From contig CM060472.1 in the NCBI GenBank assembly GCA_030544235.1, positions 15,993,654-16,057,653 of the forward strand: 64,000 nt of DNA. Direction: 5' to 3'. Positions 1 to 10,972 of this stretch are shown here, piece by piece (position 1 is the stretch's first letter; every line of letters starts with the position of its first letter). This DNA is from Lepturacanthus savala. Taxonomy: Eukaryota > Chordata > Actinopteri > Scombriformes > Trichiuridae. The position numbers and the translations under genes are program-made. The notes below the pieces were generated by a model. The model was not told the origin of the DNA. It saw nothing but the letters and a program-made list of their open reading frames with translations, and did not search any database.

Positions 1-739
1 ACCTTTATCAGATTTGAATGCTACAAATGTGGGAATGAAATTGCATTAAACTGTAGAGTGAAAACAGATGCCTCTTCTTCAGCCACAGATTTATATATTG
101 GCGCATATAGTCTATAATTTAACACATCAACAGTGATGCTGGAATGACTGCACTCTTTAAACTTGAAGACAGAACACACACCCAGTGTTTAGCCATGTCT
201 GACCAGCTTAGTATGAAAGAGATATGTCAGCACAACGAGATACACAAAGTACAACACCTATAATGTCTTGGCACTCTACATTCTGTGGCAAACAAGTTTC
301 CATTTGGAATATCTTTCAAAAATGAAATCTTTATACCAAAGTGCATGTTTTAGGAACATCTGACTTGCATCACTGAACTTATATTGTTAGCATGGAGAAA
401 GCGCTTGTAGTTTTTTTTTTTTGTTTTTTTTTTGACATCTCAATCAAAATCAGCCACAATCAGCATGACTCGGCAGCATGATCGGTTGAAAGGTTGAACA
501 TTCTACATGTGATCTGAAAAATCACATGTAATTGACAGGAAGTCACATCTGTTTTTACACAAGCACTGAATGAGGAAATAAGACTAGACATGTTTCAGCC
601 TGAGGTCTGCTGCCCCTCAGAGGTATGCAGCTGCGACTACATACTATTTATTTGTATGATTACTCATAAACAAACATATAATCATGTAACACTCTCTCAG
701 CAACAGCTTTGATGTGACAGAAACTCGACCTCGGGTCGT
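1..739. other. Non-coding sequence at left edge, probably intronic or 5' flanking to the TNFR-like gene
   Basis: AT-rich sequence with T-runs near 412-432 and no exon that I can support. The first recognisable exon of the next gene (1453) starts in mid-codon, so at least one upstream coding exon must exist. I looked for cysteine-rich TNFR modules here and found none with usable splice sites. Upstream exons probably lie left of the window. Confidence 0.5.
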
Positions 740-744
740 TTCTT

Positions 745-1310
745 GCAGATTCAGAAGAGTTTGATTGCATTGGAGGGGCAGCAGTATACTGATCCACTTT
801 CAAACACTATGCTTTGTTATTTTCACAGTTTAATATTCCAACTTTCATGGTCTGCTTTTATGGTCCAAAAGCACCTAGTTAAACCTGTAACAACAATACA
901 GTCTGCCTTCTTACACACTCACTCTGGGAAAAAAAACCCTCCCCTTTCTACCACAACTCTGTTGTGATTGGCCTAGCAGCACTAACTGTCTTCCAGGCAT
1001 TAGTCAGACCCAGTATAATTCCAGCGTTAATGCTAGCAAAAAAAATAACAAATACCTTTAAAGGGGCTCTATTTTGTAATTTTCCCAGTTTAATATCTCA
1101 AATTTGGTGGTCGTTTTTAATAATAATATAAAAATAAGATCTTTTTCTAAATGGATTGTGTTCAGCCACTTTAAAGAAGGGCCAGACCACAACAGAATGA
1201 GAAAGTGGTCCTATTTCACAGTTTGTGCATTAGCAGAAACAACATAGACCTCGATGTTTAGGCACAAGCACTGAAAAAGCTTTTCTTCAGAATAGGGGCC
1301 CTTCCCAACA
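745..1310. repeat. Interspersed repeat, related to 5180-5570
   Basis: The stretch shares phrases with 5180-5570, such as a 'ttccaggNattagtcagaccc' block, 'aaatttggtggt', 'gtgattggcc' and a block ending in 'cagtctgc'. A weaker relative lies at about 23930-24060. The order of the blocks differs between copies, so the element is rearranged or nested. I do not know its family name. Confidence 0.55.
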
Positions 1311-1452
1311 AGAAATGACTCTAAAAGCCGTTTACGGCCAATTTGATGACTTAAACGTTCGTCATCGAAAAGGATTTAGTGAGTCAGGCTGGCCTTCAAA
1401 CATATTTTTATTCTCTTCCTTCATCTAAAACAAGTGCACATGTCTCCTCCAG

Positions 1453-2177
1453 GCACGGCCGACGAGGACACGATGTGCCAGGTCTGTCCCAACGGAACCT
1501 TCTCCAGCGTGGTCTCGGCCCTACAGGGCTGCAAGCAGCACCGCAGCTGCGAGGCCGCGGGGCTGCAGGACATTCTGAAGGGAACCAAGTGGCACGACAG
1601 CGTGTGCGTCAACTGTGAGGTGATCAAATCCAAAGGTAAGATCACTGGGTTTATTAAAAAGATGATTAAACTCAACGTGGCCCCAATCACACTGCAGGGG
1701 AGATTCAACATCAATAGTGATTCACTTTCTCTAATCACCCACTTTGTCACAGACAAATCACTGCCGAACATTTTAAAATAAAAACAGCATCTGGAAAAAA
1801 CTTTATTTCCACGTGGGCAAAATGCTGCTGTTTAATATTCTTTATTCGTCGCAGATGGAGCCGAATTCCTCCGAGATTACATCTCAGCGTTCTTCGCACA
1901 CCAGAGAATAGCCATCAGGCGGCTTCGCCAGATCGTGCACAATCTCCCGTCTGCGGACTGCAAGAAGCCCGGAGGAGCCGCTCCGGCCCTGAACCCGTCG
2001 GAGCTTCAGGCACGGGTGGACACGTGGGTCGCGTCGGCCACGCTGAAGCAGATCCAGGAACTTCCCTCGCTGCTGATTAAGAATGGAGCAACCGGCGCTG
2101 GTGAGAAACTACAAAACAGATTGCAGCATATCGCATCTCACCAGGAGAAACTGTGTCGATCGGAGAACGACGTGTAA
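1453..2177 (+). CDS. TNF-receptor-superfamily soluble decoy receptor, 3' end (TNFRSF6B/DcR3-like or TNFRSF11B/osteoprotegerin-like)
   Basis: Two coding exons are visible: 1453-1635 (acceptor cag, donor gtaaga, phase 1 on both sides) and 1855-2177 (acceptor gtcgcag, stop TAA at 2175). Exon one encodes the last cysteine-rich module, starting near DEDTMCQVCPNGTFSS and continuing with HRSC, AAGL and HDSVCVNC, the usual TNFR cysteine spacing. Exon two encodes an amphipathic helical tail (FLRDYISAFFAHQR, RRLRQIV) and no transmembrane segment, so the product should be secreted. The known family role is to bind TNF-family ligands (FasL, LIGHT and TL1A for DcR3; RANKL and TRAIL for osteoprotegerin) and block signalling. 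The short tail looks more like remembered DcR3 than the long osteoprotegerin tail. MTSS1 and TNFRSF11B sharing human 8q24 argues the other way, so I give no symbol. The 5' exons are missing. Confidence 0.8.
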
Positions 2178-2376
2178 CTTGGCAGCTTAGGCTGAGTTAG
2201 AAAATAATGTCTTTTTAGAGGTATCAACTAAAGTCTGCCCTATTCATGATGCATTTCATTTTTTTAATACTTTCTGCATTACTAAAGGTGAATATCAGTT
2301 ATTGAAGAGCTCATTAATATAACTTTATTGCAAAAGATAGAGATAGAAACAGACTGGTGGAAATAAGTGTGTGTGT

Positions 2377-2574
2377 AATAAAACTACCTCTCCCTTTGTC
2401 TGTTTTATCACTTGTGTAATATTCAACATGTAAACAGAGATTAATTTATTCTGATATTTATGTAGAAAGGGGGGCAGGCCTATGTTAAAATTCTTTATTT
2501 TTGTACCTAAAGAATTAATAGCATTGTGTACAATTTGGACTATGTGTGGTTGCTTTATATGGAGTACAAATAAA
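2377..2574 (+). promoter_or_regulatory. Candidate poly(A) signals of the TNFR-like gene
   Basis: AATAAA occurs at 2377-2382 and again at 2569-2574, about 200 and 390 bases after the TAA stop. Either could end the 3' UTR. Confidence 0.5.
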
Positions 2575-2794
2575 AATGATCACAAATATAAACAGTGCTA
2601 TTTGTTTGTTTTTATCTTATTTTATTATAAATCACATGAAGTTGAAAACAAAAGAAAGAAATGCTACAAATACAACAAATCAAAAGTCAGACTTGGTGGA
2701 CATCATTCATTCTTGCTAATGAAACCCCCAAAAATGGGAATTTAAAGAGTTTCTCAATTTAAAAGGTAGAACATTTTCACATTTGTCTCTTCAG

Positions 2795-2839
2795 TTCATG
2801 AGAATGAAATCCTCCTGCTGCGACTCTTCAAAACTCCAG
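2795..2839 (+). other. Candidate alternative exon of the TNFR-like gene
   Basis: A pyrimidine tract and acceptor (ttgtctcttcag) precede 2795, and a donor (CCAG then gtacat) follows 2839. A latent donor (GCTG then gtgaga) at 2100/2101 inside the preceding exon would join to it in frame and add VHENEILLLRLFKTPG. If the exon is terminal, the frame runs on to a stop at about 2920, with AATAAA at 2998-3003. The unspliced ending at 2177 resembles the DcR3 C terminus better, so this would be a minor isoform or chance. Confidence 0.3.
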
Positions 2840-3224
2840 GTACATCTATTAACTTACTGATTTTAAAAGTCAAATTGTGTCTGGTGATGATCAGCAACTG
2901 TCAAGCGTTGAGTTAATGGGTTAAACTGCCCCCTGCCATGTTACATCTGGGGAAATAATGAAGATGTAATGTGACACACTTGCACCGCTCACCTAACAAT
3001 AAATCAAACCAACAAAACCTCAACTTCCATAGACTCCACAATTACTATAAAACCTAGAGGGAAAAGCCAATTCTTCTCTATCATCAACAATAATACCAAT
3101 AGTCTATTTAGTACCAAAATAGGTTGAATCACCAAACTTCTTTCCACTGTCAAATGCAATGAGTTGGTTAAAAGCCACGCTTTATTTACCACCATGAGAT
3201 GAAATGAATAGAAAATTCTATTCC

Positions 3225-3435
3225 ATTAGCCTTCTGATGCAATGAACACATTGTACCATTAGAACACTGGAGTGATAGTTGCTGGAAATGGGCCTCTATA
3301 CACCTATGTGGATATTGATGCACCAAAAACCAGTCATTTACAGCTGTAATAGTCATTTACCACAGTAGCAAAGTATAAAGTGTATTTCTGATTAGTTTAA
3401 AGTTATTTTCATTGAAAAAAACAGTGCTTTTCTTT
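3225..3435 (-). repeat. MITE-like repeat, copy 1 (family with 7205-7460 and 63265-63510)
   Basis: It shares long blocks with 7205-7460 (inverted) and 63265-63510: the 'gcaatgaNcacattgtacca' block, 'gcctctatacacctatgt', 'gcaccaaaaaccag' and 'tttctgattNgtttaaagtta'. The 7.2 kb copy ends in 'ctgttcaaaagtttgggatcac', a terminus I remember from Tc1/mariner-type MITEs of fish. Confidence 0.65.
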
Positions 3436-3599
3436 CAAATGTAACGAATCGGATAAAATCAGTGTTAAAACAGATGCGTATAGGAAAGAAGTGGCTTATT
3501 CTGCAGATGGTTCCATGTAGTTGTTGCTCAGTTTTACTGAATTCAGGGAGAACTCGCGATACTTGAAGCATGAGATGTCATGACAGTCTTTTCATGATT

Positions 3600-3800
3600 T
3601 GTCACTGTCAATAAAGTTAAACTGATTGGTGACTGTCCACACCTGCCCCCAATCACCTCGTTAGCCCTCCCCTCCTCCCTGTCTTCCACTCACCTGTTTC
3701 CCATCTCCTAATTAGTTCCTAATAATATATAAAACTCGTGTTTTGAATTCAGTTTCCTCTGCATTTGGGTCCTCAACACACAAAGACTTCCTTTTATGGG
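3600..3800 (+). repeat. TATA-bearing repeat fragment, possibly LTR-like
   Basis: C-rich sequence (ctgcccccaatcacctcg...ccactcacctgtttcc) is followed by 'aataatatataaaactcg' and a short leader. The arrangement resembles an LTR or repeat promoter seen in fish genomes. I saw no partner LTR in the window, so this is tentative. Confidence 0.3.
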
Positions 3801-4195
3801 TAAGATGCATGGAAAATAAATCGTATTACAGTTTACTTAACATAACTTTGTAAACTCAAACCTGGGAAAACACACTGAGGAACTACTGGACTCTCAGAGA
3901 CTGTGCTATTGTGGTCCCTCTGTGGTAAGTTGCTAGTTAATTTTGCAAATTCTCAATTGTCAAGGACAAAATAATGTGTCCTTTTTCATAATTGGGGTAA
4001 CTGCACGGTTAGCCGTTCACCCTTTCTATCATTCAATGCTCATGTTTTCACTGTATACGTGGCTACGGTGCTGCAAAAGTACTGCTGAGTGACTGTTAGC
4101 CTGTAGCATCCAAGGAGGCTGTTTCAATGAACCAGACAAGGATCCCACTCTTCGTATGGACCCCACCATGTATCAATATGAGTGGGCTGCTTTAG

Positions 4196-4230
4196 GCAAG
4201 TTAGCATTGGACTAGCCAATGCTAACTTGT
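4196..4230. repeat. Perfect short inverted repeat
   Basis: CAAGTTAGCATTGG (4197-4210) and CCAATGCTAACTTG (4216-4229) form a perfect 14-bp stem around the 5-nt loop ACTAG. A partial repeat of the right arm occurs near 4330 (ctatgctaacttgccacatt). Confidence 0.7.
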
Positions 4231-4620
4231 CACATTTCTGCCAAAACTGACCCAAATGAGTTACCAAAGTTTGGTCATGTGTGTTTCCTTACATGTGGGT
4301 CACTATAGGCTGACTTCTGGGCTAGTCTATGCTAACTTGCCACATTTTGAACACAACTGGGCCATATTTTTGTGATATTTGGGCAACAAACAATCAATTT
4401 CACAACCGTCCCACAAGAAATGCATCCCAAGAAATGCAGCTTCGGATCCATCACAACATTTTCTTTTCAATTTATAGTTTATAGTTATAGTTTATTACAG
4501 ACATTTCAAGTTACGGAAATGTCTGTATGATGTCTGAAATGTTTTGATGTTCTTTTCTGCAATCCTCCTGTTGTTCATCTGCTTCTTTCAACTTGATGAC
4601 TTTCTTTTCCTCTTTTCTTT

Positions 4621-4684
4621 TGTGTGTGTGTGTGTGTGGGGGGTGTGGGGGGGTGGGGGGGTGGGGGTGGGTGTGGGTGTGTGT
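4621..4684. repeat. GT/G-rich low-complexity tract
   Basis: (TG)n passes into runs of 4-6 G separated by T, then back to GTGT. At least four G-runs on the + strand could form a G-quadruplex. Confidence 0.85.
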
Positions 4685-5179
4685 TTTCTCAGTAAGTAGA
4701 TTTATCTTTATAGAAGGTGACAGTAGTGTATTTTTTTAGGGAAATTCCACTTGCCAAGCACCTTGAGTGTTTTCTGGGCTTTCCCTTGCATTTCTTCTAT
4801 TTAATCTGTGATCTTAATACGCAGGGCTGTTGGCCCCTCCCCAGAACAGACAATGCTTAAAACTACAATATGTACATTTTCAGATTTTTATGTTTTTATT
4901 TAAGATAATTTAAGATAACTAATGGACGTTATATTGCTTCCAATCAATATTCCTTGCAGAGTTGTGTTACTTATGAGTGAGTAATTAATAAATTACTGGT
5001 AAAACTCTGAAGCCAACATCAACATCTGCATAACATGTTGTTATTGTCCCATGATTGACAATCATGTGGAAGAAATATACTTCTCTAAAATAGTTCTGTA
5101 TTTCTGTGCAATTATTCCTCCTAGTGTTTAAATTATGGCCAAAATAAATCCAGAAGCTGAAGGGCATCTTACTGTTCCC

Positions 5180-5570
5180 AGTGGTGGTCGCAGACGTTGT
5201 ATTGTGCGGACTATGTTTCATTAAATAGGAGTCTACTGACTGTACTAACTGTTTCCAGGTATTAGTCAGACCCCATTCCAATTCCAGAGTTATAGACATA
5301 ATGCTGACAAAAAACAAGAAATCCCCAAAAGTGGCCATATTTTGCCATTTTAAATTTGGTGGTTAAAAAAATAAATAAATACATTTTTTTTTTTCATGGT
5401 ACAAAAGCAATTATTTTCACCTGTAGCAGCCATGCAGTCTGCTTTCTCATGTTCTCTCTCTGGAAAATAACCTAAAGCAGATATTTCCTCCCTAATGAAA
5501 TATCCGCTCTATCGTGATTGGCCGAGCGTTGTCAAAAACATCCCGCCCCTCAGAGCCGGTGTCAGTTGGA
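5180..5570. repeat. Interspersed repeat, related to 745-1310
   Basis: It shares several blocks with 745-1310 and continues into 'tgattggccgagcg' and 'atcccgcccctcagagccgg'. ORFs crossing it (for example 4985-5338 minus) show no protein-like features. Confidence 0.55.
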
Positions 5571-6424
5571 GGGGAAAAAAAGACGTCATTACTGAATGGC
5601 TTGTCTTCTTCTATATCCACTTATTCCTCTTTTTTTCTTTTTTTTTTAAATGGCCCTTTAAATTGAACTCCAACACTTTGAATGTCTATTGAAACACATG
5701 TTCCCTTTTTGGAGATGTTGTGTAATGTGGTGTATAATTCACTTAATCTTCTGAGTAGCTGTGGTTCAAGTGTGTTTAGGTCCCCAGGAATTCCATAAGA
5801 AAGAGCTGTGACTCATACGGTACCTTCCTTAACGCCTTTTTTAAAAATAAATTCCAATACTCAATCATACCATCATTTTATCAATTGTGGGACATGCTGC
5901 AACTTCAGATGATGGGTGTAATACACACACCCAGATCGAGAATAGTTGTGGGTGTGTTCCTCTTGGACAGGTCAAACACTGGCTGAAACACGTCTGTTTC
6001 TGTAGCGTCATGCAATGGAAGGAAAAAATATTAGCGGCCTACTTCCCTGTCATAGTAGCCCTTTCGTGTTTGAGGAACTATAGGAAACATGTGTTCCCTT
6101 GAATCAGGGCTCACAAGTTCTGTGACATTTCAGAATCATAAGAACATTATATCCTCCAAGCGTTTCAGAGAAGGGGTCACATGCTTGTACGAGGAAAATC
6201 CGCCTACTTACGGTAACCTTTTTTTATAACATGGGAAAGAAAACAAAGGATTTTCCGTAATACCCTACAGTAATACTGTAATCACCTCAGTGAGAATGTA
6301 ACTTGCCTACATTTCCTAAAACTAGATGAGTACTATTTTCCCATTTCATAACCTGCCAAACCCTTAAAGTTTAATAAAAACAGATATGCAAGACATCTGA
6401 GAGGTATACTTTTGAAGTTAACCA
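5570..6424. other. Gene-free spacer, nothing recognised
   Basis: No splice-bounded coding segment, RNA gene or known repeat stands out. Open frames at 5495-5692 and 5887-6102 have no domain or codon signal. Confidence 0.5.

Positions 6425-6492
<68 letters not shown>
6425..6492. repeat. Compound microsatellite (AC)n(AT)n
   Basis: About 14 AC units run directly into about 20 AT units. Confidence 0.95.
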
Positions 6493-6499
<7 letters not shown>

Positions 6500-7204
6500 G
6501 TTCAAGAGAACAGCTACAATATGTGTCTTGAGTAAAATAGTCATGGTTTTAAATGAGAATTCAAATATTTTTCAGTGTTAAACTCTGATTTTAAGTTTGT
6601 ATAAGCATTTGCTCTGAGTTCTACATATCCCTTATTTATGCAGGCAGCTTTTTTTTTCCTTTCCCAAATTAACCACCATACTTCTTTAAAGTTTCTATCA
6701 CAGAAGGCCGCACACCATCATCCACCCGTCGGTCTGCTACAGAAAACTAAAAACACATTTAGAGAAGAGATCAGGCTTTTACTGGAACTGCTGTATTTCG
6801 GGTTATAACGGCAGAGACTTAACCATAAATCGCACCCATGCTGAAAAGATGAGTCTTCTGCTCTGCCAAATTATAGCTTTCGGTGAAACTGAAATGGCTT
6901 GTGTCTGTCTACCAGTTCTGCAACTGGATGAACTCTGCACCAGATTTTAAATACAATGTCTATACTGGGAAATAAACCGTTGCTCCCTGGTGATAGATGG
7001 ATGAGTTATAATTATTCGATCGCTTGTCACGTTGTGCTTGTGGATACCATGTCGGTGACTGTGCAGGAATACCGGGAAAACAAGTGGTTCCAGTTACCGC
7101 TGGTGCCTGACACGCTCAAGATTCATTTGTTCAGAGGTTAAATTGGAATTCAAAAGGACATGTCTTTTTGGTTTTACCTCCTAATTTACACCTCTTAAAA
7201 TATA

Positions 7205-7460
7205 GCAAAATATATACTGTTCAAAAGTTTGGGATCACTTAGGAATTTCCTTATTTTTGAAAGAAAGGCACTGTTTTCTTTAACAAATATAACCTTAAAC
7301 TAATCAGAAATGCACTCTATACATTGATAATATGACTATTCTAGCTGCAGATGTCTGTTTTTTTTTTTTTTTGGTGTAATATCTACAGAGGTGTCTAGAG
7401 GCCCATTTCCTGCAACTATCACTCCAGTGTTCTAATGGTACAATGTGTTTTCTCAGACAA
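7205..7460 (+). repeat. MITE-like repeat, copy 2
   Basis: It starts at 'atactgttcaaaagtttggg' and runs to 'ctaatggtacaatgtgttttctc'. The inner blocks are the reverse complement of 3225-3435. The A/T run near 7357-7372 lies inside the element. Confidence 0.7.
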
Positions 7461-8877
7461 TATTATTGTATTTGTTTCACCAAGTCACACACCACTATCA
7501 TGAATGAATGATAGTTTAATAGACCAAACAGGAATGGGATGGTATAAAACATCTGAACACCTGTAGATGTTTTGTTTTATTAAATATCTTCATACAGAGA
7601 AGGAAAGGAGATGGAGGTAAATGGAAAGAACAATGAATTACAATGAAGGAAACATTAGGCTTATATACAGGGTTTACATTGGCAAAAAAAGTTGTTGTTT
7701 TTTTAAGATGCAAGGATACCAAAATATTGACAAGGTAAGAATTTTGATTTGCGGTGTATGAAGGGGAAATCAAATGTATGCAAAAACAACAAAATAGCCT
7801 AAGGGGTAAAGCTGATGAGGACAAACATTGTTTTAATGTTTCGACACAGTATTGACAAGTACAAAGGACTAGAACAAGCACAAGGGAGTTAATACCACTG
7901 TTGCTCAAGGTGCATGACTGTATATTGAGAAGATCTGTATGAATTAACTTCGGGGTTTCTTTATTTCTCACCTCTTTGGTGAATTACTAATATTTGTGCA
8001 ATCGAAATGAGTAAATGTGCTGTAATTTGAAGTAGTTCAGAATTACATAATTTAGATTTTCTTGATCAAATCATCAGTCATCACGAGAATCTAGGGAGCA
8101 ATGTGTTTTACTGCATCCAAAGTTTTAGATAGGAAGTCATTTATAAAAATGTGAGGCTTTAAGTTTGAAATTGATTTTGAGTTGGAATACATTCAAGAGT
8201 TTTTTTTTTTTTTTTTTTTTTTTTTCAATCTAAAATCAAAGAATGAAGTAATGTGTCTCACAATTATGTTTTAATTTAGGGACACACATAACATGCTTAA
8301 TGGCTTTGTTTTGTGTTATATGTTCCTTTTTTATAGCCTAATTATGTTTATAACATTCATATTTCACTCTTGGATATTTATAGCAATGATGTCATGTTCA
8401 GAGAGGCTATTTGTTAGGAATACAAATGTAAATCAGCCCAATTGTTTGCAGAACGCGTCAATAAGTACAAACTGATGCCAGACTGTCTGGGGCAGAAAGG
8501 AACGCAAACAAAAGTGTTTCATGCTGTTGTGCTTCTAGTAGGAGAAGACACTTTACGATGTGCATGTGCCTGTTCATCCCCCATGAGAAGCTATATAAAT
8601 AAGTAAATAACTATATTTGAGTTAAATATTAACTACCTGGGACAGTCAGCCATGATATTTGCATTTCAGTTAACCTGTTGTTGCAATATGTGATGCACAT
8701 ATACACAAGACGAGGAAAAAAAAAAACCTTCTTGATTCAGGGAACTATAAACCTGTATCTCACCTTTTTTTTCCTCCAAGATCCTGGAGATCAAATTACA
8801 AAATAGTTATGTAATCTTTTATTTGAGGATTTCCAGTCAGAATAAAGATTGCATCATAGCACGGACATATTTCTATA
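7460..8877. other. Gene-free spacer with a T-run
   Basis: A poly-T run lies at about 8200-8225. The 151-residue minus-strand frame at 7516-7971 is low in complexity and has no splice or domain support. I see no gene. Confidence 0.5.
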
Positions 8878-9260
8878 CACTGTTAGACCGCTGTGCTGTA
8901 TTTGACACCGTCAACTACCAGATCCTATTACAGAAGCTAGAACATCTAACTGTTTTGAAAGACTGCATTAAGCCGGTTTAAGTCCTATCTTTTCGATTGA
9001 TTTCAATTTGTTCATGTTAACGCTAAATGTACACAAATGTTAGACGTGGAGTTCCACAAGGTTCTGTGCTTGGACCAGTACTATTTACTTTGCTTCTTTT
9101 TATGTGATATTATTTGTAAACCCCCCCTTTCATTTTTATGCAGATGATGGCCAGTTGTATTTATTAGTAAAGCCAGATGAAGCCAATCAGCTGAAATTGT
9201 CAGGTATGTCTTAAGGACAAAAAGTGCTGGATGACCTGCAATGTTCTGCTCCTAAAATAA
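8878..9260 (+). mobile_element. Decayed non-LTR retrotransposon fragment (Rex1/CR1/L2-type reverse transcriptase)
   Basis: Broken reading frames on the + strand keep reverse-transcriptase landmarks in order: FDTVNYQILLQKL (near 8910), RRGVPQGSVLGPVLFTLLL (near 9045) and FHFYADDGQLYL, the YADD catalytic box (near 9135). Frameshifts and a C-run at 9121-9127 break the frame, so it is inactive. The element is 5' truncated. The family name rests on memory. Confidence 0.8.
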
Positions 9261-9269
9261 TTTCGCATG

Positions 9270-10970
9270 GACCTAGACCCCTCAGATGCTCGTCTAGATG
9301 ACATGAGGTTGTGTTGTTGATACTGTTGCCAAGTTGCCACGTGTGAGTTGGCACTAGATAAACTAGATAAATAAAACTCATCTCACTGTGACGTACATTG
9401 TGCCCTGGATGGACTAAATCAATAAACTAAACCGTGAAGCACAAGACCACAATTATTCACTTTTAATAATGTAATCTTTAGTTTGCTTTTTTTGTTGAGC
9501 AGGACTGGAGAATACTATATTTTACAGAAGAACACATCATGAAAGTAAAAACAAAAAATAAGTATTTTCCATTGTATTTTCCACGCATACTCATTTATTC
9601 ACAGACACCTCCTCTACAACTGTAGATAAAATAAAATCTCTCAACCATAGTGGGCAATAATTCTGATTCTATAACTGCAGTATTCAGGAGATTACCTTCT
9701 TAACACATGGATGGCGTCAATTTAATAGACTTTTAACTTTGCTGCTTAAATCACATATCTATTATTACAGTTTCGTAAATGCAATTATTTGGACCACACC
9801 AGAGAGCAGATTGTATATCAACTTAAACAAACCAAACCGACCAAAGTCAGTAGTTAATTTTGAAAAGTGTTCTTTAGAACAAGTGTCATTCCTGCAGCTG
9901 GCAATGGACTAAAAGGTCTATTTGTAGAAATCTACTGAAGAATTGTTCATCCAATTTCACACTTCATCCATGTCTCCGAGGTCTTCTGAGGATCTAGACT
10001 GACTAGGAATAGAAACGTTTCCATGATCAATGGAGTGTTGCATGATTTGCTGACGCACATGCAAATATTATCTTAAATACATTTAGATAAACATGTTAAC
10101 ACTGTTCTGGTGAAGCTCACTGCCGATGGATTAGCAGGAGCCCATCGAGCCTTATCTCCATTAAGAGGAAACGGACTAATCTACTTTGTTTGTCAAATGA
10201 AAAGCTGTAATTTTCCACTGAAAGACACACATTTTACCAGAAATGAGACTAGCACAATTTTTTTTTTATCATATACACTAAATATAAATTGGTGCTATAT
10301 TGTTTCAATCATTCTCTATGTCCAGTGTTATATCATATTGTTCATTGCCTGAGCTTATTTGCTAATGCTGGCACTTGTCGCATACATTTTAATACAAGAC
10401 AGCGATTGTGTATTTAATCATTTACAGTGCAGCGGTTATTTGTACGTGCCAAATATGAATGTTTGCCTAAATTTGTTTATGGTTAGCAGTGTTTGAATGA
10501 TGTCCTGTTCTGTGCAAATTATCTACACCCATCTATAATCCTGGTTTCAGTGTCTAAATATCATCGCTCAATGATTCATTTGATTCAAGGGAATGTGAAT
10601 GTGTCTAAATTTGTTACTGATACTGTGTGTTAATAACAGAATTATCATCGGCATCTAGTTGCCAAACAGCAGTACAGCTGATGCACTGCTAGAACTCTCC
10701 AGGGCAAACCTGCATATTTCCTGCATATTAGAATGAATTTGATTAGGCAAATGATTTAGTTTACAGGAAGCAACTCAGACTAACTGTTGACCTGCTGCTG
10801 AGCGAAGTCTGCTGCATAGAATTATTCAAGTAAACTCACACACCGATGCACTTGTTACCACTCAGAACCCCACAGGTGACTGTATGTTAACCTTAAACCT
10901 AACACTGCATCTTTGTTGTCAATTTGGAGGCTCACTGTCACTTGAAGTTGTAACCTGGAACACCACTAAA
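9270..10970. other. Gene-free spacer, nothing recognised
   Basis: AT-rich sequence without convincing exons, RNA genes or tandem repeats. The open frame at 10110-10352 has no supporting feature. Confidence 0.45.
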
Positions 10971-10972
10971 AC

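Noticed and set aside
560..700. Cysteine-rich translation near 590-640, considered as an upstream TNFR exon
   Set aside because: The cysteine spacing does not fit a TNFR module and no donor in the right phase was found.
4985..5338. 117-residue minus-strand frame
   Set aside because: Overlaps the interspersed repeat at 5180-5570 and has no recognisable protein feature.
7516..7971. 151-residue minus-strand open frame
   Set aside because: No domain, biased composition, next to a MITE, and no splice or promoter signals.
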